Of a stretch of DNA of 64,000 nucleotides, positions 54,026 to 62,459 are shown piece after piece. Below the pieces are notes generated by a model. It was not told the origin of the DNA. It saw only the letters and a program-made list of their open reading frames with translations, and made no database searches. Position 1 is the stretch's first letter, and the number at the start of each line of letters is the position of its first letter. Location: the NCBI GenBank assembly GCA_945873855.1, contig CAMCEN010000003.1, forward strand, positions 81,992 to 145,991, written 5' to 3'. Source of the stretch: an uncultured Campylobacter sp. GTDB lineage: Bacteria > Campylobacterota > Campylobacteria > Campylobacterales > Campylobacteraceae. Made by a program: the position numbers and the translations under genes.

Positions 54026-54946
54026 TCACTGAGCTTTATACTGCTCTTCGTATTTTGAGCGTTCTATTTTGCCTTTTTTGCGAAGTTCTTTATACCACTC
54101 GTGGTGCAATATAAAAACCTCTTCTTCTTCTTTATAGCCGTGAATCATAGAGTGTATCGCTCCAGCAATGGCAAAGCAAGCCATGTAGATATGAACTAGC
54201 AAAAACACAGCGCAAACTATGCCAAGTGCGTTGTGAATTATCGCCGAGATGCGAAGCAACTCGATTTGGCTAATGCCAAAAATATCTCCGCCATTAAAGT
54301 CCAGAAAATACATCGCTGCGCCTGTAATTATCATCACAAGTCCACCCGGAAATGCTATCCAAAACCAGCTTTTTTGCCCAGCGTTAAACTTACCAGCAGG
54401 CACTGGACGCTTTTTCTTGCTTAGATAGCCACCCACGATTAGCATCCATTTTATATCATAGATTGCTGGTAGCATGCGTTTTAGCCAGCTAAAAAGCAGC
54501 GGCAGCACAGCTATGCAAAAGATAATTGTAGCTATGCCGTGAGCGTTTTTAGCAAATCTCACAAAAGCACCACCACCAAAGCTCTCGCCCCACATCATAA
54601 TAGCACCAGTTGGCACCAAAATTATCCAGCTAATAGCTGCTAGTGCGTGCATAGCGCGAATAAAGGCGTTAAAGGCATAAATTTTTTTGCCGTGATGATC
54701 AAAGTGCTTTGGCCCAATAACTAGGTAATGTAAAGCAAACGCCACTACCACCGCAAGCACCAAAATCACAAGCGCATAGGCAAAATAATGCCCACCTTGT
54801 AAATTCACCCAAAGTGGCGCAAAGCCATCAGTGTAAGTATCTATGTTTAAAAGGCGAGCCTGCCCCCAAAGGGGGCTATCTTGTTGGTTTGACCCATCAG
54901 CAAAAAGCGGCGCTAAGCCAAGCAGTAGCCAAGATAAAAGTTTCAT
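54026..54946 (-). CDS. fdhC: Formate dehydrogenase cytochrome b subunit FdhC
   Basis: Membrane anchor that passes electrons from FdhB through two b-hemes to the quinone pool. 306 residues, cleavable leader or first helix at 1-17, then four further helices near 55-75, 95-120, 130-160 and 190-260; His in F-N-A-F-I-R-A-M-H and I-I-H-N-A-L-G are likely heme ligands. ATG overlaps the fdhB stop (ATGA). A charged C-terminus faces the cytoplasm. Confidence 0.93.
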   Translation of the reverse strand: MKLLSWLLLGLAPLFADGSNQQDSPLWGQARLLNIDTYTDGFAPLWVNLQGGHYFAYALVILVLAVVVAFALHYLVIGPKHFDHHGKKIYAFNAFIRAMHALAAISWIILVPTGAIMMWGESFGGGAFVRFAKNAHGIATIIFCIAVLPLLFSWLKRMLPAIYDIKWMLIVGGYLSKKKRPVPAGKFNAGQKSWFWIAFPGGLVMIITGAAMYFLDFNGGDIFGISQIELLRISAIIHNALGIVCAVFLLVHIYMACFAIAGAIHSMIHGYKEEEEVFILHHEWYKELRKKGKIERSKYEEQYKAQ

Positions 54947-55563
54947 ACCCTAGCTCCAGCTAGCTGCGCTAGATTTGCATATTCGCCATTTAGGCTTAGA
55001 TCATCGTTTTTGCGGTTTGTGTTTCTGCCTAGCACGCGTTTTCTATACATATTAGACACTTCTACAGCATCACCTACCAAAAGAGCATTTGTCGAACAAA
55101 CAGCAGCACACATAGGAACCTTGCCCTCTGCTATGCGGTTTTGTCCGTATAGCTCACGCTCCTGCTCGCTATTTGTAGGTTCTGGGCCACCTGCGCACAT
55201 GGTGCATTTATCCATAGCACCTTTTATGCCAAAGGCACCGTCTCTTGGAAACTGTGGCGCACCAAAAGGACAAGCATATAGGCAATATCCGCATCCTATA
55301 CACTCTTTTTTATCGTGAAGCACTATGCCATCTTCACGGATATAAAAGCATTTTACAGGACAAACCTGCGAACAAGGCGCATCTGTGCAGTGCTGACAAG
55401 CAATAGTGCTAGAAATCTCTCGCCCCTCTATGCCCTCATTTAGTGTGATTACCTTGCGGCGATTTATACCCACAGGCACTTCGTGTGCTGAGCTACAAGC
55501 CACTTGGCAAGCAAAACAGCTAGTACAGCGGTTAGTATCCACATAAAACTTCATTCTTGCCAT
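54943..55563 (-). CDS. fdhB: Formate dehydrogenase iron-sulfur subunit FdhB
   Basis: Ferredoxin-like subunit with four [4Fe-4S] clusters: C-T-S-C-F-A-C-Q-V-A-C near 14-24, C-Q-H-C-T-D-A-P-C-S-Q-V-C near 60, C-I-G-C-G-Y-C-L-Y-A-C near 93, and C-T-M-C plus C-A-A-V-C further on. 206 residues. Links the Sec/Mo site of FdhA to FdhC. Two bases separate it from fdhA. Confidence 0.96.
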   Translation of the reverse strand: MARMKFYVDTNRCTSCFACQVACSSAHEVPVGINRRKVITLNEGIEGREISSTIACQHCTDAPCSQVCPVKCFYIREDGIVLHDKKECIGCGYCLYACPFGAPQFPRDGAFGIKGAMDKCTMCAGGPEPTNSEQERELYGQNRIAEGKVPMCAAVCSTNALLVGDAVEVSNMYRKRVLGRNTNRKNDDLSLNGEYANLAQLAGARV

Positions 55564-55565
55564 GG

Positions 55566-58529
55566 CTATTTCCTCTCTTCATCAAAAAACTGCGTTTTAA
55601 ACATACTTTGATCCTCGCAGCGCTCTAGCTGACAAAGACCAGCGTTAAACTCTGAAATCTGCGTAACAACATCAAAGCCGTAGTTTGTAACGATATTTGA
55701 GCTCTCGCCTATGGTATAAGGCTTAGTGCCCTCTGGATAGCGAGCTGAGAGATCTACTCCTTGCATCACGCCAGCGAAGTTATACGGCAAGCAAATACGA
55801 TCAGGCGTAACAGAATGAGAGTAAATACATTTTACCTTTATCTTTGTGCCTTGTGGACTTTTTATCCACATGTATTCGCCATCAAGAATTCCATATTTTC
55901 CAGCCAAATCAGGATTTACATGCGCAAACATCTCAGGCGTGATATTTGCTAGGTATTTGCTTGTGCGCTCTAGCATACCAGCACCGCTTAGATTTACAAG
56001 GCGCATAGAGCTGATTATTACAGGGAAATCCTTGCTCCAATCCTGTGCTGTTTGCTCGCTAATAAACTTCGTAGAAACACGGAAATTTCGCTCTTGATCG
56101 CCAAAAGTAGGGTATTTTTCTACCAAATCTTTGCGTGGACTGTGAATTGGCTCACGGTGTTTTGGAATAGGATCAACAAACTCCCAAACCATAGCCCTAG
56201 CCCTAGCATTTCCACACGGACTTACGCCTGCTTCTTCGCATTTTTTTAGGATTATGCCTGAGTAGTCCATACTCCAGCTTGGCCCCATTTGCGCTTTTTC
56301 TTCCTCAGTTAGTGTGATACCTAATACTCTTTCGATGTTTTCTTTAGTAATTTGTGGATAGCCACCTTTTACTTTTGAACCAGCGATTGTTACACTCTCA
56401 TCAGCTAGCTGGCTTACGCCATTATGCTCTAGGCCAAAGCGGTTTCTAAAGCCCATGCCACCTTTCCAAACAGGAGTAGTTATATCATACATCACAGGTG
56501 TGCCAGGGTGGTTTTCATTCCAGCACGGCCATGGAAGTCCATAGTACTCGCCTGCTACTTCTGTGCCTTCTCTACCTTTTAGAGTATTTGGATCAAAGTT
56601 TTGCCAGTTTGCTTGGTGGCGTTTTAGACGCTCGGCGGTTCTGCCCACATTTCCTATGGTTTGAGTACATCTTGCGATTTCATTTGTAGCATCATCAGGC
56701 CAAACCCAGCTGTCTTTTACCTGCTCAATCTTGCCGTTTCTAAAGCCTAGCATCATGCCTTTTACATACTCATCATAAAAGCCAAATTTCTTAGCAAAAA
56801 GCATCATAATCTCTTGGTCTTGTTTTGCTTCAAATATAGGTTTTACAACCTGAGTACGCCACTGCGCTGAGCGGTTTGTAGCACTTACATAGCCACTACT
56901 TTCAAACTGCGTGCTAGCTGGCAGGATATAAATGCCATCTTTTCTATCGCTAAGAATTGCCACTTCATTTACAAAAGGCTCAACTACAACAAGCATATCA
57001 AGCTTATTTATAGCTTCTTGAATTTTTGTAAGGTGAGCCATAGAAGTAATTCCTGTGCCTTGAACCCAAAGCACACGCAGATTTCCACTTGAGAAGGTGT
57101 TTTCTTCTTTTAGCACACCTTGCCACCATTTTGAAAGAGAATATCCTTTTTCATTGCGCCAGTTTCTATCCTCTGGGTGCTTTTCATCGTAGTAGAAATA
57201 CTCTTTAAAGTTTGTATTTTCTACCGGTTCGCCTAGTTTAGCTCGTGGCTCTTTTACGCTTACAGCAAAGCGTTTTATAAACTTCTCATAGTCTTGTCCC
57301 CAGCCCTGACAATAATGCTTCCATGCCGCGTCACCTAGACCATAATAGCCTGGCAAACTATCAGCCAAGTTATTCATATCAGTTGCTCCTTGGACATTGT
57401 CGTGGCCACGGATGATGTTACAGCCGCCGCCTTTTTTGCCCATATTGCCAAGTACAAGCTGGATGATAGAGTAGATTCTAGTGTTTGAGCTACCAACTGA
57501 GTGTTGCGTAACGCCTAGTGCCCAAGCTAGAGTTGAAGGTTTAGAAGTAGCAAAAATTCTAGTGATTTCTTCAAGTTGCTTAGCTGGAATTCCAGTTACA
57601 TTTTCAGTTTCCTCTGGTGTCCATTTTTCGGCTTCTTTGCGGATTTCATCTATTGCGTAGGCTTGAGTGCGGATTACTTCTTTATCCTCCCAGCCGTTTT
57701 TAAAGATAAGATGAAGCATTCCATAACCAAATGCTATATCAGTTCCTGGGCGGATTCGCACGTAATAATCAGCTTTTGCTGCTGATTTTGTATATACAGG
57801 ATCAACTACTATTAGCTTAGCACCGGTTCTATCTTTTGCTTGTAAGATATGCTTCATAGCACCTACTGGGTTTGCTACAGCTGAGTTTGCACCTATTAGT
57901 AGTATTACTTTTGAGTGTTCGGTTAGATCACCAAAGTGATTTGTCATAGCGCCATAACCCCATGTATTGGCCACACCGGCCACTGTTGCGCTGTGTCAAA
58001 TGCGTGCTACGTGATCTATATTATTTGTTCCCCAAAATGCCGCAAATTTGCGGAAATAAAAGGCTTGTTCGTTGCTAAACTTCGCTGAACCCAAAAACTC
58101 CACGCTATCAGGGCCATCTTGTTCTCTAATCTCAAGCATTTTTGCGCTGATTTCATCTACTGCTTGTTCCCAGCTTATGCGCTCCCATTTTCCATTTACT
58201 TTTTTCATTGGGAATTTTATGCGTTGTTTGCTTTTTGTAAGATCAATTTGATCTATACCTTTACAGCAGTGAGAGCCTTGTGAAATTGGGTGATTTATAG
58301 CCATTTCTTGGCGAACCCAAACGCCATCTTGAACCTCTGCTTCTATGCCGCAACCTGCTGAGCAGATTGAGCAGATTGTGCGTACTGTTTTTGAGCCTGG
58401 ATATGGATCAGGCACTTTTTGCTCGCTAGCTTGTGCGATTTTGTCGCTACTAGCACCAAAGGCTGTGCTAGCAGTAGCTCCAAGTGCTGCAAGCTTTAAA
58501 AACGAGCGTCTTGATGCATTTGCCATCAT
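55566..58529 (-). CDS. fdhA: Formate dehydrogenase catalytic subunit FdhA (selenoprotein, UGA = Sec178)
   Basis: Periplasmic Mo/W-bis-MGD enzyme oxidising formate, a main electron donor for Campylobacter. Twin-arginine signal S-R-R-S-F-L-K near residue 7; [4Fe-4S] site C-S-I-C-S-A-G-C near 51. The frame is interrupted by TGA at 57996-57998 in the context D-H-V-A-R-I-[UGA]-H-S-A-T-V-A-G, exactly where formate dehydrogenases have Sec or Cys. Reading it as Sec gives 987 residues with full similarity on both sides. A SECIS-like hairpin follows. FdhD is not in the window. Confidence 0.96.
57968..57982 (-). promoter_or_regulatory. Bacterial SECIS hairpin in fdhA
   Basis: TGGCC-GGTGT-GGCCA on the minus strand: 5-bp stem with a loop beginning GGT, placed about 18 nt after the UGA, the distance and loop type recognised by SelB. 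Confidence 0.75.
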
Positions 58530-58535
58530 TTACTC

Positions 58536-58727
58536 CTAATAAGCGATTTTATAATATTGTTCCCACAAAGGCGTTTTGTAATAAAGCACTTCTTGCTTTT
58601 TGCTTTTGCCTTGTGGCACTGGGTTTTCATTTACATTTAGCTTGGCTGCTGTAGCTGCCGAAGCTACCGCTATAGCACCTACGCCAAGTGCTTTTTGTAA
58701 AAACTTTCTGCGGTTTTGTAGCACCAT
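58536..58727 (-). CDS. Small Tat-signal protein of the formate dehydrogenase operon
   Basis: 63 residues. N-R-R-K-F-L-Q-K-A-L-G at 5-15 is a twin-arginine signal followed by an Ala-rich segment. This family precedes fdhA in many epsilonproteobacteria as formate-dehydrogenase-region TAT protein; its task is unknown, perhaps chaperoning or a small bound subunit. AAGGAGG, the strongest ribosome site in the window, lies 4 nt before the ATG. Confidence 0.88.
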   Translation of the reverse strand: MVLQNRRKFLQKALGVGAIAVASAATAAKLNVNENPVPQGKSKKQEVLYYKTPLWEQYYKIAY

Positions 58728-58763
58728 TTACCTCCTTATAAAATTTGGATTTGTAGGAATTTT

Positions 58764-58769
58764 AGTATA
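58764..58769 (-). promoter_or_regulatory. Putative fdh operon promoter -10 (TATACT)
   Basis: On the minus strand ACAATT-TATACT lies 37 nt before the first fdh gene, within an A/T-only region. The start would be near 58757. Confidence 0.45.
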
Positions 58770-58834
58770 AATTGTATTTATTAAATATTAAAAAATAAAT
58801 TAGTTTTTTTTCTTAAGAAAAGTTTTATATTTTA

Positions 58835-58905
58835 GGGAATTCTAGAATTCTTAGAAAGCCTTAGGAATTCTAGAATTCCTTGTGAATTTTTCTAGGGAAT
58901 TCTAG
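58835..58905. repeat. Palindrome cluster upstream of fdh
   Basis: Two exact cores (58837-58850 and 58865-58878) and a third near copy at 58892-58905, spaced about 28 bp. Confidence 0.9.
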
Positions 58906-58926
58906 ATTTTTGCTCGCTTTGGGTGC

Positions 58927-58999
58927 CCGCTTAAAAGCGGATACACGCTCGCTTGTTTTTTAGGGGATAGCGCCCCTTGAGCCCTTGGGGCTACGCCCC
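58927..58999. repeat. GC-rich hairpin cluster
   Basis: CCGCTT-AA-AAGCGG (58927-58940), then GGGGATAGCGCCCC (58963-58976) and GGGGCTACGCCCC (58987-58999), near copies of each other. GC content is well above the surroundings. No open frame. With the core of repeat C 100 bp on, this gap looks like a landing zone for non-coding elements. Confidence 0.7.
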
Positions 59000-59028
59000 A
59001 AACCCCACACAAAAACCAATTCTAGAGG

Positions 59029-59042
59029 GAATTCTAGAATTC
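59029..59042. repeat. Exact palindrome core
   Basis: GAATTCTAGAATTC between the hairpin cluster and the R2 copy C region. Confidence 0.95.
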
Positions 59043-59105
59043 GCGCAGTGTTTTGGGCTTCGCAGCAGCAGCAGTAAAAATAAAAGGTGCGGCACTTGCG
59101 TTTAG

Positions 59106-59166
59106 CGTGCCTGCGGCAGTGCGAAGATAGAATACATAATTCATCAAGCGCTGCCGCAGTGCGGGT
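59106..59166 (-). repeat. Structured repeat family R2, copy C (core)
   Basis: Minus strand apex GATGAATTATGTATTCTATC (59126-59145) matches copies A and B except that the inner C-G pair of the hairpin is T-A, both sides changed together. Arms CTGCGGCAG (59111-59119) and CTGCCGCAG (59151-59159) pair with each other and are unlike the arms of A or B. Outer limits are unclear and the GCAATTC ends are missing. Confidence 0.65.
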
Positions 59167-59208
59167 AAGCGTAAGAGCCCCACCAGCAAATTTTACAATC
59201 TGGCCGAA

Positions 59209-59994
59209 TTAAAAAGATATAAATTCTCTACTGCGCTTTTTAAACACACAAGCCTTGCTATACCCAAACTCACGAGCTTTTGCTATGGTTTTATCCATAT
59301 TTGCGCCAACTTGCTCTACGCTGTGAGCGTCGCTTGAAAAGGTAATAGGCGCATCAAAATCAGCCAAAAGCTCCAAAATTTCATCGCTTGGATAGAGTTC
59401 AGCGCAAGGTTTGCGCCAGCCAGCCGAGTTTAGCTCCACGCAAACGCCGGCTTCTTTTATAGCTTTTATAGCTGGCTGGGCTAGGATTTTTATCTCTTTT
59501 TTGGGGCGGTAATTAAATACCTTTATAAGATCAATATGACCTAAAATATCAAAGTGTCCGCACCTTGCTGATCTTGCGATAGCTTCAAAATACTGCGCGT
59601 AGAGCTCATCAATATCCTTGCCCTCGTAGCTTCCTATAAAAGCAGGATTATCAAAGCCCCAAAAGTCTAGAAAATGAACTGAGCCGATGAGAAAATCGCA
59701 TTTGCTATTCATCACCCTTGGGCTAAAATACTTCTCATCATCCATAAAATCAACCTCGTAGCCTAGCAAAATCTCCATTTTGCCCCTAAAATGCTCTGCT
59801 GTCTCTCTCACCAAATCCTCATAAAATTCAATCTGCGCTTCGCTCATGCGGTACTCTGGCTCAAAGGGCATAAAAGCGTGATCTGCAAAGCCGTAGTATT
59901 TGCATCCTAGCTCATAAGCACGGCTTGCAAGGGCTAGTGGAGTGCCTGTGGCGTGATTACAAAGCGGAGTGTGATTGTGAAGGTCAATTAACAT
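59209..59994 (-). CDS. hisJ: PHP-type histidinol-phosphatase HisJ
   Basis: Trinuclear metal phosphatase, 261 residues. L-H-N-H-T at 5-9, A-D-H-A-F near 38, G-Y-E-V-D-F near 78, S-V-H-F-L near 107, D-I-L-G-H-I-D near 150, and S-S-D-A-H-S near 230 are the PHP metal ligands. It fits the HisJ subfamily and fills the step missing from the monofunctional HisB at 29.4 kb. A general PHP phosphatase is the alternative. Confidence 0.85.
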   Translation of the reverse strand: MLIDLHNHTPLCNHATGTPLALASRAYELGCKYYGFADHAFMPFEPEYRMSEAQIEFYEDLVRETAEHFRGKMEILLGYEVDFMDDEKYFSPRVMNSKCDFLIGSVHFLDFWGFDNPAFIGSYEGKDIDELYAQYFEAIARSARCGHFDILGHIDLIKVFNYRPKKEIKILAQPAIKAIKEAGVCVELNSAGWRKPCAELYPSDEILELLADFDAPITFSSDAHSVEQVGANMDKTIAKAREFGYSKACVFKKRSREFISF

Positions 59995-60003
59995 TTTTTA
60001 CCT

Positions 60004-60231
60004 TTATTCATTTAAAATTTGAGCGTTGTATTTATTAAAAAACGCAAAAACAAGTGTCCAAACTAAAATTAGTCCAAATGCTACTAAAATACAAATCGCA
60101 AATTTGATTGTACTTAGCGTATCAAGTTGTATAAAAATAAAGCCACAAACTCCCAAAAACGATATTAAAATAGTGTTTAAAGCGCTTTTACAAACATCTA
60201 TTTTGTTTTGAGTATTATCTTTTTTGCTCAT
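60004..60231 (-). CDS. Small two-helix membrane protein, function unknown
   Basis: 75 residues with hydrophobic helices at about 20-37 and 42-65 and a short charged N-terminus (K-K-D-N-T-Q-N-K). No family recognised. Its ATG overlaps the stop of a 27-codon frame upstream (ATGA), suggesting coupled translation. hisJ starts 9 nt after its stop. Confidence 0.65.
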   Translation of the reverse strand: MSKKDNTQNKIDVCKSALNTILISFLGVCGFIFIQLDTLSTIKFAICILVAFGLILVWTLVFAFFNKYNAQILNE

Positions 60232-60311
60232 TTTTCTGCCATTTTTTGAAAGTTTTTGTAAAAAACAAAGGCAAAAGTTAGCACCAAAGCTAAGAAAATA
60301 AGCTCTCTCAT
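60228..60311 (-). CDS. 27-residue single-helix membrane peptide, coupled to the next gene
   Basis: M-R-E-L-I-F-L-A-L-V-L-T-F-A-F-V-F-Y followed by K-N-F-Q-K-M-A-E-K. AAGGAA lies 6 nt before the ATG; the stop overlaps the start of the 75-residue protein as ATGA. One hydrophobic helix with a positively charged tail. Too short for most gene finders; support is the ribosome site, the helix and the overlap. Confidence 0.55.
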   Translation of the reverse strand: MRELIFLALVLTFAFVFYKNFQKMAEK

Positions 60312-60387
60312 TGTTTTCCTTGATTTAAAAATTTAAGCGATTGTAGCATAATTTTACTTTGATTTTTTTATTTGGCGGCTAGAAAAT

Positions 60388-60420
60388 TCTAGAATTCCCT
60401 AGGAATTCATAGGAATTCAT
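60388..60420. repeat. Palindrome half copies between divergent genes
   Basis: AAATTCTAGAATTCCCTAGGAATTC, near-exact, then two AGGAATTCAT words. The rest of this 166-nt gap is AT-rich with no other feature seen. Confidence 0.8.
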
Positions 60421-60477
60421 AAAAATTTTAGGGCAATTTTGCTACTCTTTGTGCCCTAAAAAACTAAAAGTTAAAAA

Positions 60478-61278
60478 ATGAAAGAAAAAATAAAAAAATA
60501 CTCAGCGCAAGTCATCTCCACGATAAATGATAAAAGCCTTTATCACTACGCAGCTAGTCTTAGTTTTCATAGTGTGCTTGCGCTTATTCCTTTTTTGTTT
60601 ATTTCGCTCTCGCTGTTTTTTCAGCTACCAAGCTTTAAAGAACACTCGCTAGCTATCCAAAACTTTATTGCTAGCTCGCTTTTGCCAACAAATGCTGAGC
60701 AATTTAGCAACTATTTAGAGAGCTTTTTGAGTAATAGCTCTCATCTAGGGCTTATGGGCGTGATTGCGATGATTTTTACTACTGTGATGTTTTTTACTGA
60801 TTTTGAGTATGTCATTACAAGGCTTTCAGCAACGAAGCCTAGAAGCTTTTTTATGCGACTTAGTATTTTTTGGACTTTGCTTACACTGATGCCCTTAGGG
60901 CTTGCTTTTAGCTTGTGGCTTTCAACCTTTTTAAATGATTTTATAAAACAGCTTGATATGGGGATAAACTTCTTTGAGATTTTGCCTTATATTATTATTT
61001 GGGCGATATTTGGCATCACTTATGGAGTGTGTATAAACCGCAAATTGCTAATAAAAGATATTTTTTTAAGCTCTTTTTTAGCATCAATTGTCTGGAATAT
61101 CTCAAAACTGCTGTTTGTAAGCTATGCATTTTACAACAAAAACTACACTAGCATTTATGGTTCTATGTCTATTTTGCTATTTTTCTTTTTATGGCTGTAT
61201 GTCTCGTGGATAGTGTTTTTGTTTGGGTTAAAATTTTTGATTAAATTAAGTGAGGTACATGATGAGCAAGGGGTTTAA
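60478..61278 (+). CDS. YihY/BrkB-family inner membrane protein
   Basis: 266 residues, six hydrophobic segments. Y-H-Y-A-A-S-L-S-F-H-S-V-L-A-L-I-P near residue 22 and the late S-I-Y-G-S-M-S-I-L-L-F-F-F-L-W-L-Y motif define the family. Often misnamed RNase BN; the function is unsettled, perhaps lipid or solute transport. murI starts within its end. Confidence 0.9.
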   Translation: MKEKIKKYSAQVISTINDKSLYHYAASLSFHSVLALIPFLFISLSLFFQLPSFKEHSLAIQNFIASSLLPTNAEQFSNYLESFLSNSSHLGLMGVIAMIFTTVMFFTDFEYVITRLSATKPRSFFMRLSIFWTLLTLMPLGLAFSLWLSTFLNDFIKQLDMGINFFEILPYIIIWAIFGITYGVCINRKLLIKDIFLSSFLASIVWNISKLLFVSYAFYNKNYTSIYGSMSILLFFFLWLYVSWIVFLFGLKFLIKLSEVHDEQGV

Positions 61279-62047
61279 AATCGGCTTTTTTGATAGTGGT
61301 GTAGGCGGGCTAAATGTGCTTTATGAAGCCTTTTTGTGCCTTCCAAAAAACACTAGCTTTGTTTATTATGCCGACCATGACAATGTCCCTTATGGAAATA
61401 AAAGCAGTGGAGAGATAAAAAACTTATTATTTCATGCTTTGCGCTTTTTAAAGCTAGAAGGCTGTGATGCTATAGTAATAGCCTGTAACACCGCTAGTAG
61501 CGTGGCTAATAAGGAATTTCGTGCTAGTTTTGGCGTACCGATAATAGCGATGGAGCCAGCCATAAAACCAGCCATCGTAAACTACCCTGAATCTAGAATT
61601 CTCATTACCGCCACGCAAGCAACGATAATAGGTGAGAAGCTAAAAAATCTGCTTGATAGTCTAAATGCTAAAAATTGCGATTTGATGGCTTTGCCAAGAC
61701 TTGTTTCTTATGCTCAAGCAGGAGATTTTCGCTCGGCTGGGGGATATCTCTCTACCATAGGGCTATATAAATATGATGTTGTGGTGCTAGGATGTACGCA
61801 TTTTAACTACTTTAAAAAAGAGATGAAATTAGCAAACCTAGGGCTTGATTTTGTTGATGGCAACTTTGGCACTATCCGCCACCTAGCACACACTATTGGT
61901 GTAGATCTAGGCAAAAACAAAGCAGATATAGCAGAGCTTATGAAAAAAACTAAGTTTTTCATCTCAAATCTAGAAATCACGCCTAGCGAAATTCCGCTAT
62001 TTGAAAAGTGCCTAGCTCGCGCTAAAATGAGCAGGTCAATTAAATAA
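61262..62047 (+). CDS. murI: Glutamate racemase MurI
   Basis: Makes D-glutamate for peptidoglycan, used by MurD. I-G-F-F-D-S-G-V-G-G near residue 6, A-C-N-T-A-S near 74 and G-C-T-H-F near 183 hold the two catalytic cysteines. 261 residues from ATG 61262, with GAGG 6 nt upstream; ATG 61259 is equally possible. Overlaps yihY by 17 nt. TCTAGAATTCT is read as S-R-I-L. Confidence 0.95.
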   Translation: MSKGFKIGFFDSGVGGLNVLYEAFLCLPKNTSFVYYADHDNVPYGNKSSGEIKNLLFHALRFLKLEGCDAIVIACNTASSVANKEFRASFGVPIIAMEPAIKPAIVNYPESRILITATQATIIGEKLKNLLDSLNAKNCDLMALPRLVSYAQAGDFRSAGGYLSTIGLYKYDVVVLGCTHFNYFKKEMKLANLGLDFVDGNFGTIRHLAHTIGVDLGKNKADIAELMKKTKFFISNLEITPSEIPLFEKCLARAKMSRSIK

Positions 62048-62074
62048 GAATTCTAGAATTTCTAGAAATTTTGC

Positions 62075-62080
62075 TATAAT
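62075..62080 (+). promoter_or_regulatory. Promoter -10 (TATAAT) for yedF-like/selD
   Basis: AAATTTTGC-TATAAT fits the vegetative consensus. The start would be near 62087, just before an inverted repeat. Confidence 0.6.
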
Positions 62081-62093
62081 TTTGGCGATTTAG

Positions 62094-62107
62094 GCTTGGG
62101 TCCAAGC
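62094..62107. promoter_or_regulatory. Inverted repeat GCTTGG-GT-CCAAGC in the selD leader
   Basis: Perfect 6-bp arms with a 2-bp centre, 14-27 nt after the -10. As DNA it could be an operator; as RNA the 2-nt loop is too tight unless the inner pair opens. Its GC content stands out from the leader. Confidence 0.5.
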
Positions 62108-62129
62108 ATTTTTAAAAATGGATAAAAAG

Positions 62130-62459
62130 ATGAATTCACTAATTTATTTAAACGAGCTAAGGGCTGGTTCTGGCGAGGTTGGAGAGGCACTGCTAGCAAA
62201 GTTTTTGCTAGCTTTTTTGCAAGCTGAAAATAAGCCTGAGTATATAATCTGCGTAAATGAAGCCGTGCGACTAAGCACTGAGCGAGGCAGAGTGGGATAT
62301 GCTGCGCTAAAAGAGCTAGAACATGCAGGGCTAAAGGTGCTAAGCTGTGGAACTTGCTTAGAGGCTTACAAACTAACTGATAAACTAAGCATAGGTGTTA
62401 TCTCAAACGCTGTAGAAATCGCAAATCTGCTAAGCTCACATAAGCAAATAACGCTATGA
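62130..62459 (+). CDS. YedF-like selenium-metabolism protein, DsrE-like half only
   Basis: 109 residues. The C-terminal half of YedF proteins: I-Y-L-N-E-L-R-A-G-S-G near the start, L-L-A-K-F-L-L-A-F-L and V-L-S-C-G-T-C-L near 75. The N-terminal TusA-like domain of full YedF is absent. It overlaps selD by 4 nt, supporting a role in handling selenium, possibly as carrier to SelD. GGATAAAAAG precedes ATG 62130; ATG 62118 is an alternative. Confidence 0.8.
   Translation: MNSLIYLNELRAGSGEVGEALLAKFLLAFLQAENKPEYIICVNEAVRLSTERGRVGYAALKELEHAGLKVLSCGTCLEAYKLTDKLSIGVISNAVEIANLLSSHKQITL

Noticed and set aside
57996..57998. fdhA as a pseudogene split by a stop codon
   Set aside because: The stop is UGA at the exact Sec position, similarity continues on both sides, a SECIS-like hairpin follows, and selD and selC are present.
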